NCBI GenBank assembly: GCA_013400115.1
Contig: VXBP01003514.1
Span: 441,888-505,887, forward strand
Reading direction: 5' to 3'
Origin: Rhinopomastus cyanomelas
Taxonomy: Eukaryota; Chordata; Aves; Bucerotiformes; Rhinopomastidae
DNA: 64,000 bases
In this document: in pieces, positions 12,801-23,027 of the stretch
How the letters are laid out: every line of letters starts with the position of its first letter
How positions within the stretch are numbered: the first letter of the stretch is position 1
The notes under the pieces: generated by a model
Database searches by the model: none
Seen by the model: only the letters and a program-made list of their open reading frames with translations
Told to the model about the DNA's origin: nothing
Made by a program: the position numbers and the translations under genes

Positions 12801-15800
12801 AGGAGCTCGTAAGGGGAGACAAGCGTGGTCACTGAAGAGGCCCGTATGAGCGCTGGTCCGGGAGGTTGATAGTTGGTGATGCTGTTACTCATGGAATCTG
12901 AGTCATTTAAGATCATCAAGTGCAACCATTAACCCAGCTGTCCCCATCCCACTGCTAAACTCTGTCCCTAAGCTCCAGATCTCCACAAGTGTGAAACACA
13001 GGCAGAGATGGCGATTCAACCCCCTCCCTGGGCAGCCTGTTCCAAGGGCTGATGGCCCTTTCCTCGTGTCCGACCTAAGTTCCCCTGCTGCAACTTGAGG
13101 CCATTTCCTCTTGTCCTATCCTTGTGAGAAGAGACCAAGCCCCACCTCTCTCCGCCTTCTTTCAGGTAGTTGCAGACAGCAGTAAGATCTCCCCTCAGCC
13201 TCCTTGTCTTCAGATTAACCAGCTCCAGCTCCCTCAGCTGCTGCTCACAAGGTTTGTTCTCCAGACCCTTTCCTAACACCTGCTCCAGCACCTCAATGTC
13301 TGTCTTGTATTGAGGAGCCCAAAACTGACTCCAGTACTGTTGTGAAAAGGCAGAGGTGGTATCACCCCTTGATTTAGTACCCCATGAGATAAGGGGGAAT
13401 AATCCTCCAAATGTTAATTGATTCCATTCTGTCTTCACTACTGCTTTGTTTTCAAACAAGTGTTCTGGTGGCTTTAGGACTTCTCAGCCTCCTGAGGCTT
13501 CTCAGGTCATCTTCAGGATGCTGATGGTACTAGCCAGGCACCGTTCCTCAGCCAAGAACTGTTACTTCTTTACTTCTGTTTGATTGTTTCTAGGGATCCT
13601 ACAAAAGACCAGTCCCTGTAAACAGTGCTGTCCATCTTTGAATGCTCTGGCTCTTAAGGTGAATGTTCTGAAGTGAAAATATCAGACTTGACTCATTATC
13701 CCAGAGTAATCCCTAGCTCTCAGGTAATGGAAGTTTTCTTTATCCTTACCTCAGTGCTTCACCTTGTGGGCCACTACTTCATGAAAGCCATCTCACTCCT
13801 AGGACATGTGGCCACTCTGTTACCTCATGCTGATCTTTTCTGTAGTTTTTTTAAACCAGCAGCTGTTTTTTAACCAGTAAGGAGGAGCTGATTGATCATA
13901 CGACAAAAGCAGTTAGACTTCTCTGCTTAGTATTCTCCTCTGTAGCCTGGGCTGAGTCAGGGAGGAAGATCAGCATCTCCAGTTGCTCTCTGGCCATTCC
14001 TTTTGGGTGATGAGACACTCATAACTGAGCTCTGTGGCTGGAGGGTGGTGAATTTGGGCTTCTGCTACCCATTGCAGCTTTTCATTGAGATTTCCTCCTG
14101 CTGAGGAAACAGTTTGCCAGGAGGGTTTAAATGTAGTAACACAGGTTCTCATGAGTCATTGAACTGTTATGTCTTCCCTCTCCCCAGCCCCTTCTACCTC
14201 CCAAATGCCTTTCTTTCTTTCTTTACTGTTATTTTTGTGCTAAGTGTGGGTTAAAGTCAAGCCGTTCTGCTTGAATGTTTCTTGTGCTTCATCAAAGATT
14301 CTGTTGCCTGGACACATTTAAAGTTGATTTTTTTTCCTGTTTTCCAAGGCTGGTATTTAAATTTCACCGTAACCAGATGATTAATGTTCTTCCAGACTGA
14401 ACATCTCCATGGTTAATTGTGTGAATCTGCAGCTCCTGAGGGAGGGAGGATGAGGTTAGGGGGAAATCAAAATGGTGCTGGCTGAGCTGCCCCTCACTCA
14501 GGAGCTGAGCTTGGGAAGGGGAGGGCTGCAGGCACCATCTGCAGGTGCCTCAAAGAGCAGGGATGGACTTTGACTCGAGTGAACTTCCTTTCTCCAAGTG
14601 GACTTCCCAGTGCTGACAGAAAGTTCTCACTTCCAGTCAGTACGTGGGCACCCGTACTCCCACAATGGGAACGTGCATATGGACCGCGTTCCTCCGAGAG
14701 CCCTGTTTTCTGGTTCTTCTGCTTTGCTTCTCACGTGTGCCACACAGGCAAACAGTGTTCAGGGAGCTCTTCTTTAACTGCCTGCCTCGAGCAACTGGTG
14801 CCTCGTGCTGCAGCTCCTGCTACCTCAGAGGACGAGGCAGGGAGAGGCTGCTTCACAGGGGGCACTTCAGCGCGGAAGGAGCCTGAGAGGAGACCATGCA
14901 GTTAGATGCTCTGTGGCAGTTAGGCTGTGGCTGTCCTGCTCTGCAGTCTGCATTGCAGAGACTCATTTGCTAGGACAAATTAGTCAGACTGTTGCTGCTT
15001 TTTACAGGATTAATGGATTGGTAGTAATTAGACTCCAAACTTAGATTTGAGTCCTGATAAACACTTTGCTGGGGCTTTTTATTGTTCGTAGCCCAGGACG
15101 ACTGTTCACATCAGGCCAGATGTTTTCCAGAAAGCACAGCACTAGGCTTTGCTTTGTCTTCAAAGCTGGCTCAGTTCTCAAGGCACTTCTTTGTTAGATG
15201 GGCTGTTTCTTTTCCTGAGCTGTGACAAAGGAAAAGCAGAGTTTTATTGTGACCGAGTCCTATCGCTTCATCTCTGAACTGCGCTTTCTGCTGAGGATCC
15301 TTTGGGGAGTTGTGGCTTGAAGGACCTAAAAACTGCAGTGCAGAGTCGCACGTAACGTGTCTTGTCTCCTCTCCTTTACAATAAAGAGGAAGTGTGGCCC
15401 TAGATCCACAGGTTTGCAGTGTCTTTGAAGCATTTCTTGCACTGTGGTGTCCTGCTTTCCTAATGAATCATTTTCTAACAATGATCCTGTGATTCACAGC
15501 TGGGATGGCACCATCTGAAGAGTTTGAGTGCAAGAAAACTCGATTCAGATCATGTTGGTTGTGTGTCTCACAGAACACAACAGCAATGCTGCTTTTATTT
15601 CTACCACCTGTAACTGCTCTGAGCATTTGGATCCCCTTGTCACCAGCCTGTAGGGCTTAGTTTTGTCTGAGCTATCCAGTCTTGTGCCTTGGCACGTGTT
15701 TTGGAGACCTGCAAGATCATTTCTCATCGAAGGCGATGTAGCAGCTGTATAATTAGAACATACAGGCTTCAGGTTCTCTAAATTTATGCAAAAATGGGAC

Positions 15801-18394
15801 ACGAGGCCCAACCTGCTAATGAACAGAATGAATATCGTGAGCAGAAACCCTGCAGCTCCTGTGGAAACGTGCCAGAGAACACTGGGTGCTCTGCTGTTAA
15901 ACACACGTGGTGCACGCGTGCTGTGCGGGGTAAGGTGCCTTCTGCTCCGCTCTCTTGCTGTAGCTCTACTGTACAGCCACTCTAAACCCTCAGGTAGGTC
16001 TAACGGTCCAGCCAGTCCAGTCCTCTTCTCTTCCCTGCTCTCAGCAGGTTATTGCAGAATGTGCTGTTGGTCTGTCTTAACTGGCTTGTTTCTTGTCCCT
16101 TGTCATGTCCCTCACTGAAGTTCTCCTTTCCCTTCAATTTAGGAACAAGCTAAAGCCAAAAAACAAACTCCACCATCATCTCCTACCGTACAGCCAGCTG
16201 AGCAGAAGACACCCTCAAGCCCAGTCTATCAGGTTTGTCTGAATTGCTTTCAGTACCTGGTTTCATAGGATCCCAGACTGGTTTAGGCTGGAAAGGACCT
16301 CAGACACCATCCAGTGCCAACCCCCTGCCATGGGCAGTGACACCTCTCACCAGAACAGGTTGCCCAGAGCCTCATCCAGACTGGCCTTGAACACTTCTAG
16401 GGATGATGGAGCAGCCACAATCTCCCTGGGCAACCTGTTCCAGGGCCTCACCACCCTCCCAGGGAAGAATTTCTGCCTCAGATCTCAACTGAATCTCCCC
16501 TCTTTTACCTTCAAATCATCCCCCTTGTCCTAGCACCAGAATCCCTTGGAAAAAGCCCCTCTTTGGTTTTCCTGGAGCCCCTTCAGGTGCTGGAAGGATG
16601 CTGTAAGGTCCCTCCAGAGCCTCCTCTTCTCCAGGCTGAACATTTTCTGATCCTAAGTGTTGGAACAGTTTTATAAAGCCCTGACTAACCTCACCTCTGT
16701 TTCTGCAGGATGCAGTTTCCTACGAAGCAGAGTCTGCCTACAAGAATTCAGCTGCGCATGAGGCAGGGTCTGGCTACAAAGCTGCTGAGTCAGACTACCA
16801 AGAAGCAGTGAGTCAGCGAGAAGCAGAATATGAGCCAGAGACTGTCTATGAGGTGGCAGGAGCTGGAGATCATTATCAAGCAGGTAGAGTGTTTGTTTCT
16901 GATATGAAACCTTTAAGATAACAACTATTTTCTTGGGCAACAACTTCATGAGGAGCTGTGCTGAGAGTGCACTGTCCTACTTTGCTGAAGTCTTGGTCTG
17001 ATGAGGGTTTTTAGATTCTCCACTGACAAACTTTAATTAGCAAGTGAAGAGATGGCTGGAGCAAGGCTGAGATTACTTAAGGTCTGTGAAATGCTGCTGG
17101 AGCTCTCTAGGGGGTGAGTGTGAACAGAAATGTAAGGGTGATGGTTTCCACTCTGTAGTGCAGCTCAGAAGGAAGAAGAAGAGAGGGCAGTTAAATGTCT
17201 GTTGAGCTGGTGCCTCCCCAGCAAAAAATTCTGTCAGCAGTTCTTGGACTTTGGAGTGGAATTTTCTGTGCCTGGGAGGGAGCGGTGCAAGGATGTCTGA
17301 GACTAATGAGACAGAAAGAATAAGATTGTTTTGAATTCCCTGTTTTTCTCACCTCTTCTAGTTCCTAAATGAGGTGTGAAGAATGAACCTGCTCCCTCTG
17401 CCACGAAAACCTGGGAATTTTCAGCAGGCCCCTTCCTCCCCCACTCCCCGCTCCTGTAACTGGGATGAAACAGTCTCTTACACAGCGACCCTGGGCTTGC
17501 TTGCTGTGCTGTCACATCCGACAGAGGTGTTGTGAGGCTGATGGGTTTCTTACTGTATTAAATGCTTTACTTGTCCTTTCAAGCTTTGATCTGCGAGTGG
17601 TGCGAGGAAAAATGTTCAGAAGGAGTGTCAGGCACCGTTCATTGCCTCTTCCTGTGTGGGTTAGGAGTAGAGTTAAAGGAGGAGCGTGACAGAGGAGAGC
17701 TCAGGTGATATGCAGTGTGCCCCATGCTTCTAATTTGTCTTCCCTCTCTGTCTCTCTAGAAGAAAATGCTTATGATGAATACGAAAACGAGCTTGGGATT
17801 ACAGCCATAGCCCTCTATGATTATCAAGCTGGTAAGGAAAGCTTTCACCTTGCGTTTGAAGACAGCCTGGTTTTTCCCTTTGCCTCTCGTCGTCTTGGTC
17901 TCTTGTAGCAAGATACAGAGGCTCAGGATTGTGGTGATTTGCCAGGAGCCCTGCTGGCTGCTGTTTCTGGAAAGAGTGGAGGTTTCCAAAGATGTTTTTA
18001 ACCCACTGTTAACACTCTGGTTAAACCTGAGCATAGGTAGTTGTTGAAAGCCGTGCCGAGGAGAGAGCAAGACGGTGCAGTGGTTCTCATGCTCCAGATG
18101 ATGAGGAAGGGTCTGTCTGTGCAGACAGATCATCGTTGCCCAGCACACCCTGCTGGGAGAGAGGGAGGCAGTGTTGGGGGCGGTCTGTGTTAGCTTTTGG
18201 ATCGGTAGGTGAGATCGTTCCCGTGCCGATACTGAACCTCTTCAACTCTCTCCCCAGCGGGTGACGACGAGATTTCCTTTGACCCCGACGACATCATCAC
18301 AAACATAGAAATGATCGATGACGGCTGGTGGAGGGGTGTCTGCAAAGGCCGATACGGGCTCTTCCCTGCAAATTACGTGGAGCTGAGACAATAG
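700..18394 (+). CDS. CTTN: CTTN (cortactin), 3' part of gene, 14 coding exons
   Basis: Cortactin is a cortical actin-binding scaffold that activates and stabilises Arp2/3-branched actin and is a Src substrate. The join is 700-829, 4089-4199, 4858-4912, 5468-5578, 6378-6488, 7107-7217, 8307-8417, 10137-10192, 11733-11802, 12344-12489, 16143-16232, 16709-16883, 17760-17831 and 18258-18394. Together these give 494 codons plus TAG in one continuous frame. In order they encode six and a half 37-residue cortactin repeats (core [17 protein letters not shown]), a charged helix ([20 protein letters not shown]), a Pro/Ser/Tyr-rich region and an SH3 domain ([20 protein letters not shown]). From memory human cortactin has 550 residues, and this part would begin near residue 55. 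The N-terminal acidic Arp2/3-binding exons are left of the window. All introns are GT-AG except the one after 8417, which begins with GC. Identification is certain; exon ends were read by eye. Confidence 0.97.
1605..1697 (+). mobile_element. CR1 3' end, plus orientation
   Basis: It shows the typical terminal segment GGGGGATTGGACCAGATGAT followed by TTCTGTGATTCTGT repeats. Confidence 0.85.
2392..2667 (+). mobile_element. CR1 3' end, plus orientation, diverged
   Basis: A CR1 3' segment (GATGTTAGGAAGCCCTTCCT, GGCTGGGTGATCTTAAAGG) ending in GGTTCTGTGATT. Confidence 0.75.
3140..3373 (+). repeat. Unidentified dispersed repeat, copy A (CTTN intron)
   Basis: This copy aligns, with small indels, to 36968-37196 in the same orientation. 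Shared blocks include CAAAACCTTTGCTT, CACCTTCCAGAGCACA and CCTTCTGTTTTAA, in the same order. It is not CR1 3' sequence. It could be an old transposon or LTR fragment. Confidence 0.75.
4089..4199 (+). CDS. CTTN: CTTN exon: end of repeat 1 and first half of repeat 2
   Basis: The exon is 111 nt, phase 0 at both ends, after TTTTTAG and before CAG|GTAAGT. It begins [17 protein letters not shown] and continues [20 protein letters not shown]. Its boundaries fall in the middle of the repeat unit, unlike the following 111-nt exons. Confidence 0.96.
4858..4912 (+). CDS. CTTN: CTTN exon: second half of repeat 2
   Basis: The exon is 55 nt, phase 0 to phase 1, with acceptor TCTTGCAG and donor AAAG|GTAACA. 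It encodes [18 protein letters not shown]. It shifts the exon register from mid-repeat to repeat-end, so that the next four exons each carry exactly one repeat. Confidence 0.95.
5148..5302 (-). mobile_element. CR1 fragment, minus orientation
   Basis: Reverse complement of an internal CR1 3' region (GATGTCCCCTCAGTCTCCTC, CCAGGCTGAACAGCCCCAGC on the plus strand). Confidence 0.75.
5376..5434 (+). mobile_element. Short CR1 3' end, plus orientation
   Basis: Terminal CR1 segment TGGTGGGACTTGATGATCTC ending in CACTCTATGACT. Confidence 0.65.
5468..5578 (+). CDS. CTTN: CTTN exon: cortactin repeat 3
   Basis: The exon is 111 nt, phase 1 to phase 1, with acceptor CATGCAG and donor AAGG|GTGAGT. It encodes a full repeat, [18 protein letters not shown] then [18 protein letters not shown]. 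Confidence 0.96.
6378..6488 (+). CDS. CTTN: CTTN exon: cortactin repeat 4
   Basis: The exon is 111 nt, phase 1 to phase 1, with acceptor TCTCTAG and donor AAAG|GTTTTT. It encodes [18 protein letters not shown] then [18 protein letters not shown]. Repeat 4 is the segment considered most important for F-actin binding in mammals. Confidence 0.96.
6804..6830 (+). repeat. (GT)n microsatellite
   Basis: An uninterrupted run of about 12 GT units in a CTTN intron. Confidence 0.95.
7107..7217 (+). CDS. CTTN: CTTN exon: cortactin repeat 5
   Basis: The exon is 111 nt, phase 1 to phase 1, with acceptor CATGCAG and donor AAAG|GTATGT. It encodes [18 protein letters not shown] then [18 protein letters not shown]. 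It corresponds to the mammalian repeat-5 exon, which is skipped in the shortest splice variant. Confidence 0.96.
8307..8417 (+). CDS. CTTN: CTTN exon: cortactin repeat 6, with GC 5' splice site
   Basis: The exon is 111 nt, phase 1 to phase 1, with acceptor TTTTCAG. It encodes [18 protein letters not shown] then [18 protein letters not shown]. The end at 8417 is fixed by the reading frame and by the next exon, which starts with the two bases completing Asp. The intron therefore begins GCACCG instead of GT. This is the counterpart of the mammalian exon that is alternatively skipped (5.5-repeat isoform). Confidence 0.93.
8418..10136 (+). other. CTTN GC-AG intron after repeat 6
   Basis: The intron begins GCACCG at 8418 and ends TTTTAG at 10135-10136. 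No mobile element was recognised. Read-through would run in frame to a TGA at about 8471. Confidence 0.8.
10137..10192 (+). CDS. CTTN: CTTN exon: half repeat 6.5
   Basis: The exon is 56 nt, phase 1 to phase 0, with acceptor GCTTTTAG and donor AAG|GTAAGT. It encodes [18 protein letters not shown], the truncated last repeat. Confidence 0.96.
10449..10620 (+). mobile_element. CR1 3' end, plus orientation
   Basis: GAAGGGGCTGCCCAGGGGGG, TTGTGGAGTCTCC and the end TGTTCTGTGATTCTGTG mark the subfamily seen repeatedly in this window. Confidence 0.9.
10744..10811 (-). mobile_element. Short CR1 3' end, minus orientation
   Basis: Begins with TCATAGGATCATAGGATGTT followed by GGGGTTGGAAGGGACC, the reversed CR1 terminus. 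Confidence 0.75.
11047..11108 (-). mobile_element. Short CR1 3' end, minus orientation
   Basis: GGCTGGAAGAGACCTTTAAG and CATCAAGTCCAACCATTGAC are typical of the reversed end of another CR1 subfamily. Confidence 0.7.
11140..11345 (-). mobile_element. CR1 3' end, minus orientation
   Basis: CAATCATAGAATGATTAGGG starts the element. CAGAGCAGGATCACCCAGAC and CTCCACAACCCACCCTGGGC follow in the expected order. Confidence 0.88.
11733..11802 (+). CDS. CTTN: CTTN exon: linker after the repeats
   Basis: The exon is 70 nt, phase 0 to phase 1, with donor GCTG|GTAAGA. It encodes [19 protein letters not shown] then PIEA, aligning with NASTFEDV...YQKT of the human protein. The acceptor tract (CCTTATTGAAAG) is weak, but frame and homology fix it. 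Confidence 0.92.
12344..12489 (+). CDS. CTTN: CTTN exon: helical / coiled region
   Basis: The exon is 146 nt, phase 1 to phase 0, with acceptor GTTACAG and donor GAG|GTCAGC. It encodes [20 protein letters not shown] followed by a run of Glu, Lys, Arg and Gln, the charged helix that follows the repeats in cortactin. It is nearly invariant compared with human. Confidence 0.96.
12490..16142 (+). other. CTTN intron with one CR1 fragment
   Basis: This 3.65 kb intron lies between the helical and proline-rich exons. It carries a minus-oriented CR1 at about 12890-13360. The rest shows no recognisable gene or element. Confidence 0.8.
12890..13360 (-). mobile_element. CR1 fragment with ORF2 C-terminal remnant, minus orientation
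   Basis: The reversed terminus is followed by sequence that translates on the minus strand to a decayed CR1 ORF2 tail ([35 protein letters not shown]). It lies inside a CTTN intron. Confidence 0.85.
16143..16232 (+). CDS. CTTN: CTTN exon: proline/serine-rich region
   Basis: The exon is 90 nt, phase 0 to phase 0, with acceptor TTCAATTTAG and donor CAG|GTTTGT. It encodes [20 protein letters not shown] then [10 protein letters not shown]. The two Ser-Pro sites match the positions of the mammalian ERK sites, and SPVY matches the first Src-site tyrosine. Confidence 0.93.
16262..16648 (-). mobile_element. CR1 fragment, minus orientation
   Basis: Begins TCATAGGATCCCAGACTGG, then GGTTTAGGCTGGAAAGGACC, and ends in CTCCTCTTCTCCAGGCTGAA. 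It is a subfamily different from the main one here and ends about 60 bp before the tyrosine-rich CTTN exon. Confidence 0.85.
16709..16883 (+). CDS. CTTN: CTTN exon: tyrosine-rich region
   Basis: The exon is 175 nt, phase 0 to phase 1, with acceptor TTTCTGCAG and donor CAG|GTAGAG. It encodes [20 protein letters not shown] and continues with further tyrosines ([30 protein letters not shown]). There are seven Tyr in 58 residues. This is the least conserved part of the protein and corresponds to the Src-phosphorylated region. Confidence 0.93.
17760..17831 (+). CDS. CTTN: CTTN exon: start of SH3 domain
   Basis: The exon is 72 nt, phase 1 to phase 1, with acceptor CTCTCTAG and donor GCTG|GTAAGG. 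It encodes [13 protein letters not shown] and then [11 protein letters not shown], which carries the ALYDY motif of the SH3 domain. Confidence 0.96.
18258..18394 (+). CDS. CTTN: CTTN last coding exon: rest of SH3 domain and stop
   Basis: The acceptor is TCTCCCCAG. The exon encodes [38 protein letters not shown] and NYVELRQ, then TAG at 18392-18394. The Trp pair, the acidic RT-loop residues and the PxxY-type FPANYV of the ligand groove are all present. Confidence 0.97.
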
Positions 18395-20045
18395 AGACTA
18401 TTGTCTGCTGCTGATGCCTTAATTCCCCAGTCAACACATCTGACTTAATACACTACAAATCATGATGCTTTTCTGAGGACGGAGGGGTACCTCCATAGTG
18501 CTTTTATATTTAATACTTCGCTGATGCTTTTTAAAATGTCTATGGCACAGAAATCGCTAATATATGGTAACGACTCTGTTCTCCACGAAGGCTCTTCACA
18601 GTCTGTTCAGGCGTGTGGAAACGGTCCTTCCTCTGCCAAATTCGCCATCGGCGTAAGAAGCCTTTTCGAGGACAGTTAGCTGTCTGTTGTAATAGTGCAT
18701 GTTTTACTCATAAGCGAGCGGATTTGCTTAGTGTTTCAGTCTAGATAGTCTTCCACTAAACGTTTTCGGCTAAGAAAATCATGGCTCTGCAGGTGATTTG
18801 CATTTCCACTAGGCGGGAGTGGGGAGGACTGGGGGAGGTGCGTAATTTTTTCATCTTCTTTTCCAGACAGGGCTTGAAAAAGCAGAGAGGATGCTTGAAA
18901 GTTGCAGCTAGAGGCAGTTAATCAGATGCTGTCTGATATTTATGGAATGTTAATGTTACAGAGGAAATGGTCTGGCTACTTTTTCCTTCTCAGCTGAAGT
19001 TCCTTGGCTCTTGCATAGATGGATTATCTACCTTTTGTGTAATTATTGGTTCTTTTCCTTCTCCTGTCTCCATTATCCCAGACAAGGGCTGCAAACGCTC
19101 CAGCACTGATTGTCCCGAATTTCTTGACTCTTTTGGTTTTCTTTCTCCCTCCCTTTTCCCAGGAAAACATGGAAAAGTTACCACACAAGTGCTGAGTCGC
19201 TCGGTGAAATCCCCCTGCCTTGTTCAAAGGGAAAGTGGCATCCAAATCTGTGCGACTTCCTGTTCCTCCTGCTTTAAATCAGGAGGAAAACAGGCAGGAA
19301 GGCACTGCAGTTGTGTTGTGTGTGCAGTACCTCCTCTGTCCATAGAAGGGGGAATGGCCTGCTGTGCAGTCAAGACCCCTGATACAACCCCATTCGAGTC
19401 AAGGGATATTGATACAAGTAATTAGCCTGAAACCCCGTAAAAACGATCTCCATTTGCACGGCATCCAGGAGACGACTGCACTTTTTGTACCTCCGCCAGA
19501 AACCCACAGTAACGTTCTGCTCAGCCCCAAACCGAACCCCGTCCTCTGCCCAGCCTGAACTCCCTTGTGGTTGCGGTGGTTCTTGTTGCGCGGTTGGCAC
19601 TCCGCTGCAGATCGAGGGTCCCTACCAAAGATAGCGAGCTGCATTAACAGTGTTCAGTGTGCGTGCCGTCTGTTTCCGCCTTCTGGCCAAACTGGGAAGG
19701 GCAGAACTGGTGTAGAGGCTTAAGAAAGAGCGCGAAGGAGGTTTGTAAATGTAGATTTGGACCGAGGGAATATAGATGACCTCTATAAGGTGTGTAACGC
19801 CTAGGCAGAAGGCATCGTGTCGAACCAATTCTTGGGTGGTTGGGACAATCCTTAACGAATGTCGTTTGTGTGTCGCGATGACTTCTCTCTCTTCCTTTCC
19901 GTGGTCTCGTTTCCGTGTTGTATTTGCATTACTAGGGTTGGGTTTTATATGCAGTTTATTTTCTCCAATTTTGCATAGGGCACCTCATAGGGAGATGATT
20001 TTTTTTTGTAAATTAAATACTCAATAAACTTTTGGAACCATTTGC
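18395..20045 (+). other. CTTN: CTTN 3' untranslated region
   Basis: This is the non-coding sequence from the stop codon to about 17 nt after the AATAAA at 20023-20028. It is free of recognisable CR1, which resumes at about 20147. The exact cleavage site is inferred. Confidence 0.8.
20023..20028 (+). terminator. CTTN: CTTN polyadenylation signal AATAAA
   Basis: A canonical AATAAA follows a T-rich stretch about 1.63 kb after the stop codon. A T-rich downstream element (TTTTTGTCTTTTTAAA) starts near 20055, so cleavage is expected at about 20040-20050. Confidence 0.75.
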
Positions 20046-20146
20046 ATGGAGATATTTTTGTCTTTTTAAATGACTTCTTCCAGTCTCTTAGGGATCATTT
20101 ATCATACCTCAAGGTTACCTGGGACCAGCTGCACAGAGCTGCTGCA

Positions 20147-20300
20147 GGATGACAGAATCACAGGGCATTAGGGATTGGAAGGGACCTCGATGCTTGGTAC
20201 GTGCTGTAGAATTGCTCAGTCCTTTAGTTTGGAAAAGACCTTTAAGAGTGAGTCCAACCGTTGGCCCAGCTCTACCAATTCCACCACTAAACCACATCCA
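20147..20300 (-). mobile_element. Two short CR1 3' ends, minus orientation
   Basis: 20147-20192 has ACAGAATCACAGGGCATTAG and 20207-20300 has a second reversed terminus (AAGACCTTTAAGAGTGAGTC). They appear to be nested or adjacent insertions just after the CTTN poly(A) site. Confidence 0.75.
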
Positions 20301-21607
20301 CGAAGGTAATCGTCTCCCTCAGAAACCCACTTGCCTTGTCTTTTACTCCTGTTCCCACATGTTCTGATGTTCCACATCAGAATCAGGATTTGGTTGAACT
20401 TCAATGAGAATTTTGATTTTAATCTTTAAATCTGTTTCATATGTTTGTTACTTCTGCTGAAAACACTGGGGAGCTGTGAAGATCTCCTGGCTTAGGGACG
20501 CCGATGGCTGCTGTGGGATATCAGGTGCTCGAAAACTCAGCCATCAGTCACAAATTCTTCCATCACCTTAAAGCTGCTCAAGGATCCTCAGCTTCCTCCT
20601 CCTGCTTTGCTGTCCAAGGGAGCCTGTACTGAGCAGTTTTTTATCCTGACCTTTTCTGAGAGTCTGACCTGTGGCCGCACGCTGCTGGAGGTGCTAAGGC
20701 AAAGCTCGTCACCCCCTTTGTCTAATCATTCTTTAACGCTGCTGTATTAACAGGAAATCCAGAGTTCAGAGCTCACTGCTGTGAGTCCCAAAGCACAGTG
20801 AGTGAGGGCAGGTAAAGCCACACGACTGGAGCAGACAGCGACTGGAGAAGACGACGAGTACTTACAGGTAGGCTTTCTGCACTGGGGGGGTGCAGGGTGG
20901 AATTGCTAAAGCTTTACGCTGCTGTCCTGTTGGCGATGAGGCCGTTGGTGGGAGGCAGCATCCTCTGAGCCCACTAAGCACTATCAGGACTATCAAGTCT
21001 TGGAAGCTTGTTCACAGGTTGCCTCACCTAATGGACACAGTTTTATCTCTGAACTACTAATCTTGTTCTCACAGTGAGACTAGATACTGGTTTACTATCA
21101 GTGTCTTCAGGTAGCAGTGGTACAGCTGTGCTGTTGCTCAGATAGACTGAAGCCTTGAGATTTTAAGATAATTCTTACTCATCAGCACTAATTGCTCAAG
21201 TTTTCTGAAACGCCGCTGGAAAAGCCCCACGCCAAGCTCTGCGTTCGGAAGGGCTGGCTCAGCCCTCCTCTTGGGTAACTAATGGGAGCAGCAAGCAAGC
21301 CCATTAATTTCTGTTAATGGAGGTCTGACTGGTTCCCTGGCTGACTAGGTGAGCCATTTGCTTCCTGGCACGTGGAATTCATCATGTCACTTCTTAATGC
21401 AGTCCCGGAGCTGCGCCGAAGCGTGCTGGGGCTTTCAGCTGGCAGAAGGCAGCAGCACCAGTTGTATTCACTGTCTAATCAATTGATGATTTTATGCTGC
21501 TGAGTGTCATTCTTCTAAATTAATTATAATTAAGCACATAGAACACACAACAAAGTGTTTAACAGTTGTGTAGAGCTGGTGTTTAGGGACATGCTTCAGG
21601 GAAGATA

Positions 21608-21800
21608 TTTTTCCTGGTGTCCAGCGTAAACTTCCCCTGGAGCAACTCGAGGTCATTTCCTCTTGCCCTGTCACTCATCACCTGTGAGAAAAGACCGACC
21701 CCCACCTTTACAAGTCCTTTTCAGGTAGTTGCAGACAGCAATAAGGTCTCTCTTTGACCTCCTTCTCTTCAGACTAACCAGCCCCAGCTCCCTATTTCCC
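21608..21800 (-). mobile_element. CR1 fragment, minus orientation
   Basis: Plus-strand blocks GGTCATTTCCTCTTGCCCTG and TCAGGTAGTTGCAGACAGCA are from the reversed CR1 3' region. The terminus is missing. Confidence 0.75.
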
Positions 21801-22482
21801 TACACATGCATGTTAGTCCCACTTTGTGCCTGGGATCTCCTTGTGTTAATCATAAGTAGCTAATGGCCTTCTTTTCACTGAACAAACTGCCTGAATTGGA
21901 TCTGCCTCTCCTGCCAGTTTGGCAGCGGCCTCGCTGTCCTGAAGAATGAGAGCTCCTGGCTGGTGCCACGTTGCCATTCAGCACCGCTGTTACGATGCCT
22001 GAGGTTAGTGCCCTCCCCATCAATCACGTCACGCGGCGGCAGACTGAGTAACCGGAGCCATGAGAAGCCCCTCTTGCAGCACATGGGGTTCGTATCGCAG
22101 AGTCGTTTCAGAGCCCGGCAGAGCCGTTGCAGTGCGTTTCCCGATGTGTTTTATCAAACCTCTCCTTAAGCTGCGGCTTTATTTTTAGTCCACACAGATG
22201 GCAGAGGCTTAAGAGGCTGCTGAAGAATGTGCCGGCATCCAAGTTGCTTTATATAAAACCTTGAGGCTGTGGAGTGTTTCGCTGGGTTGTACGTGCAACG
22301 GCCCATCACCAACTTGTTAACTTTGACTGGATTTTCAACAGCAAGAATCAACGCAGCCAGAGTTTGATCTGTAAACAAGGAAGGGGAGCAGGAGCCAGGG
22401 GAAATTATAAAACGAAGCATCAGGAAGTTCCCTCTGAGAGGTGGTTTCACTTAGATAAAACACAAACCAGTAACACTCTCAG

Positions 22483-22685
22483 AGAATCACAGAACATCAG
22501 GGATTGGAAAGGGGCCATGGAAGATCATCCACTCCAGTCCCCCTGCCAGAGCAGGATCCCCTAGATCCAGTGGCACAGGAACATATCCAGGTGGGTTTTA
22601 AATGTCTCCAGAGAAGGAGACTCCACAAGCCCACTGGGCAGTCTGTCCCCTTTCATTTGCCTGTGTCCTCTGCAGTTTTTCCTCA
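22483..22685 (-). mobile_element. CR1 3' end, minus orientation
   Basis: AGAATCACAGAACATCAGGG opens the reversed element, with CCCCCTGCCAGAGCAGGATC after it. Confidence 0.9.
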
Positions 22686-23027
22686 AGGTTGAAGATCATC
22701 CAGCACAATCATCTTGGTGTGTTCTAGTGAAGCTCTTTTGCTACCAAGTAAACGCTCGTTGCCAAGGATATTTATCTGAAGCACCTACTTTCTGAGGAGA
22801 GCTTTTGCAAATGCAGGCTTAAAGCCACCTCTGATTTTCTGAGAGCCTTCAGCCTGTAATGGGAGCTTGCAGAGCGCAACCCACACACAGATGTTTAAGC
22901 CTGCAAGCTGATTCCTTGTGGGATGAAGTTCAGGAGCTGCTGCTGTCTCATCTGGACAGTATTCACCTTGCTGCAGGCTTTCTATGTTACACAGGGACAC
23001 TGAGCCTGCCAGGTTCAGGCATGTTAC

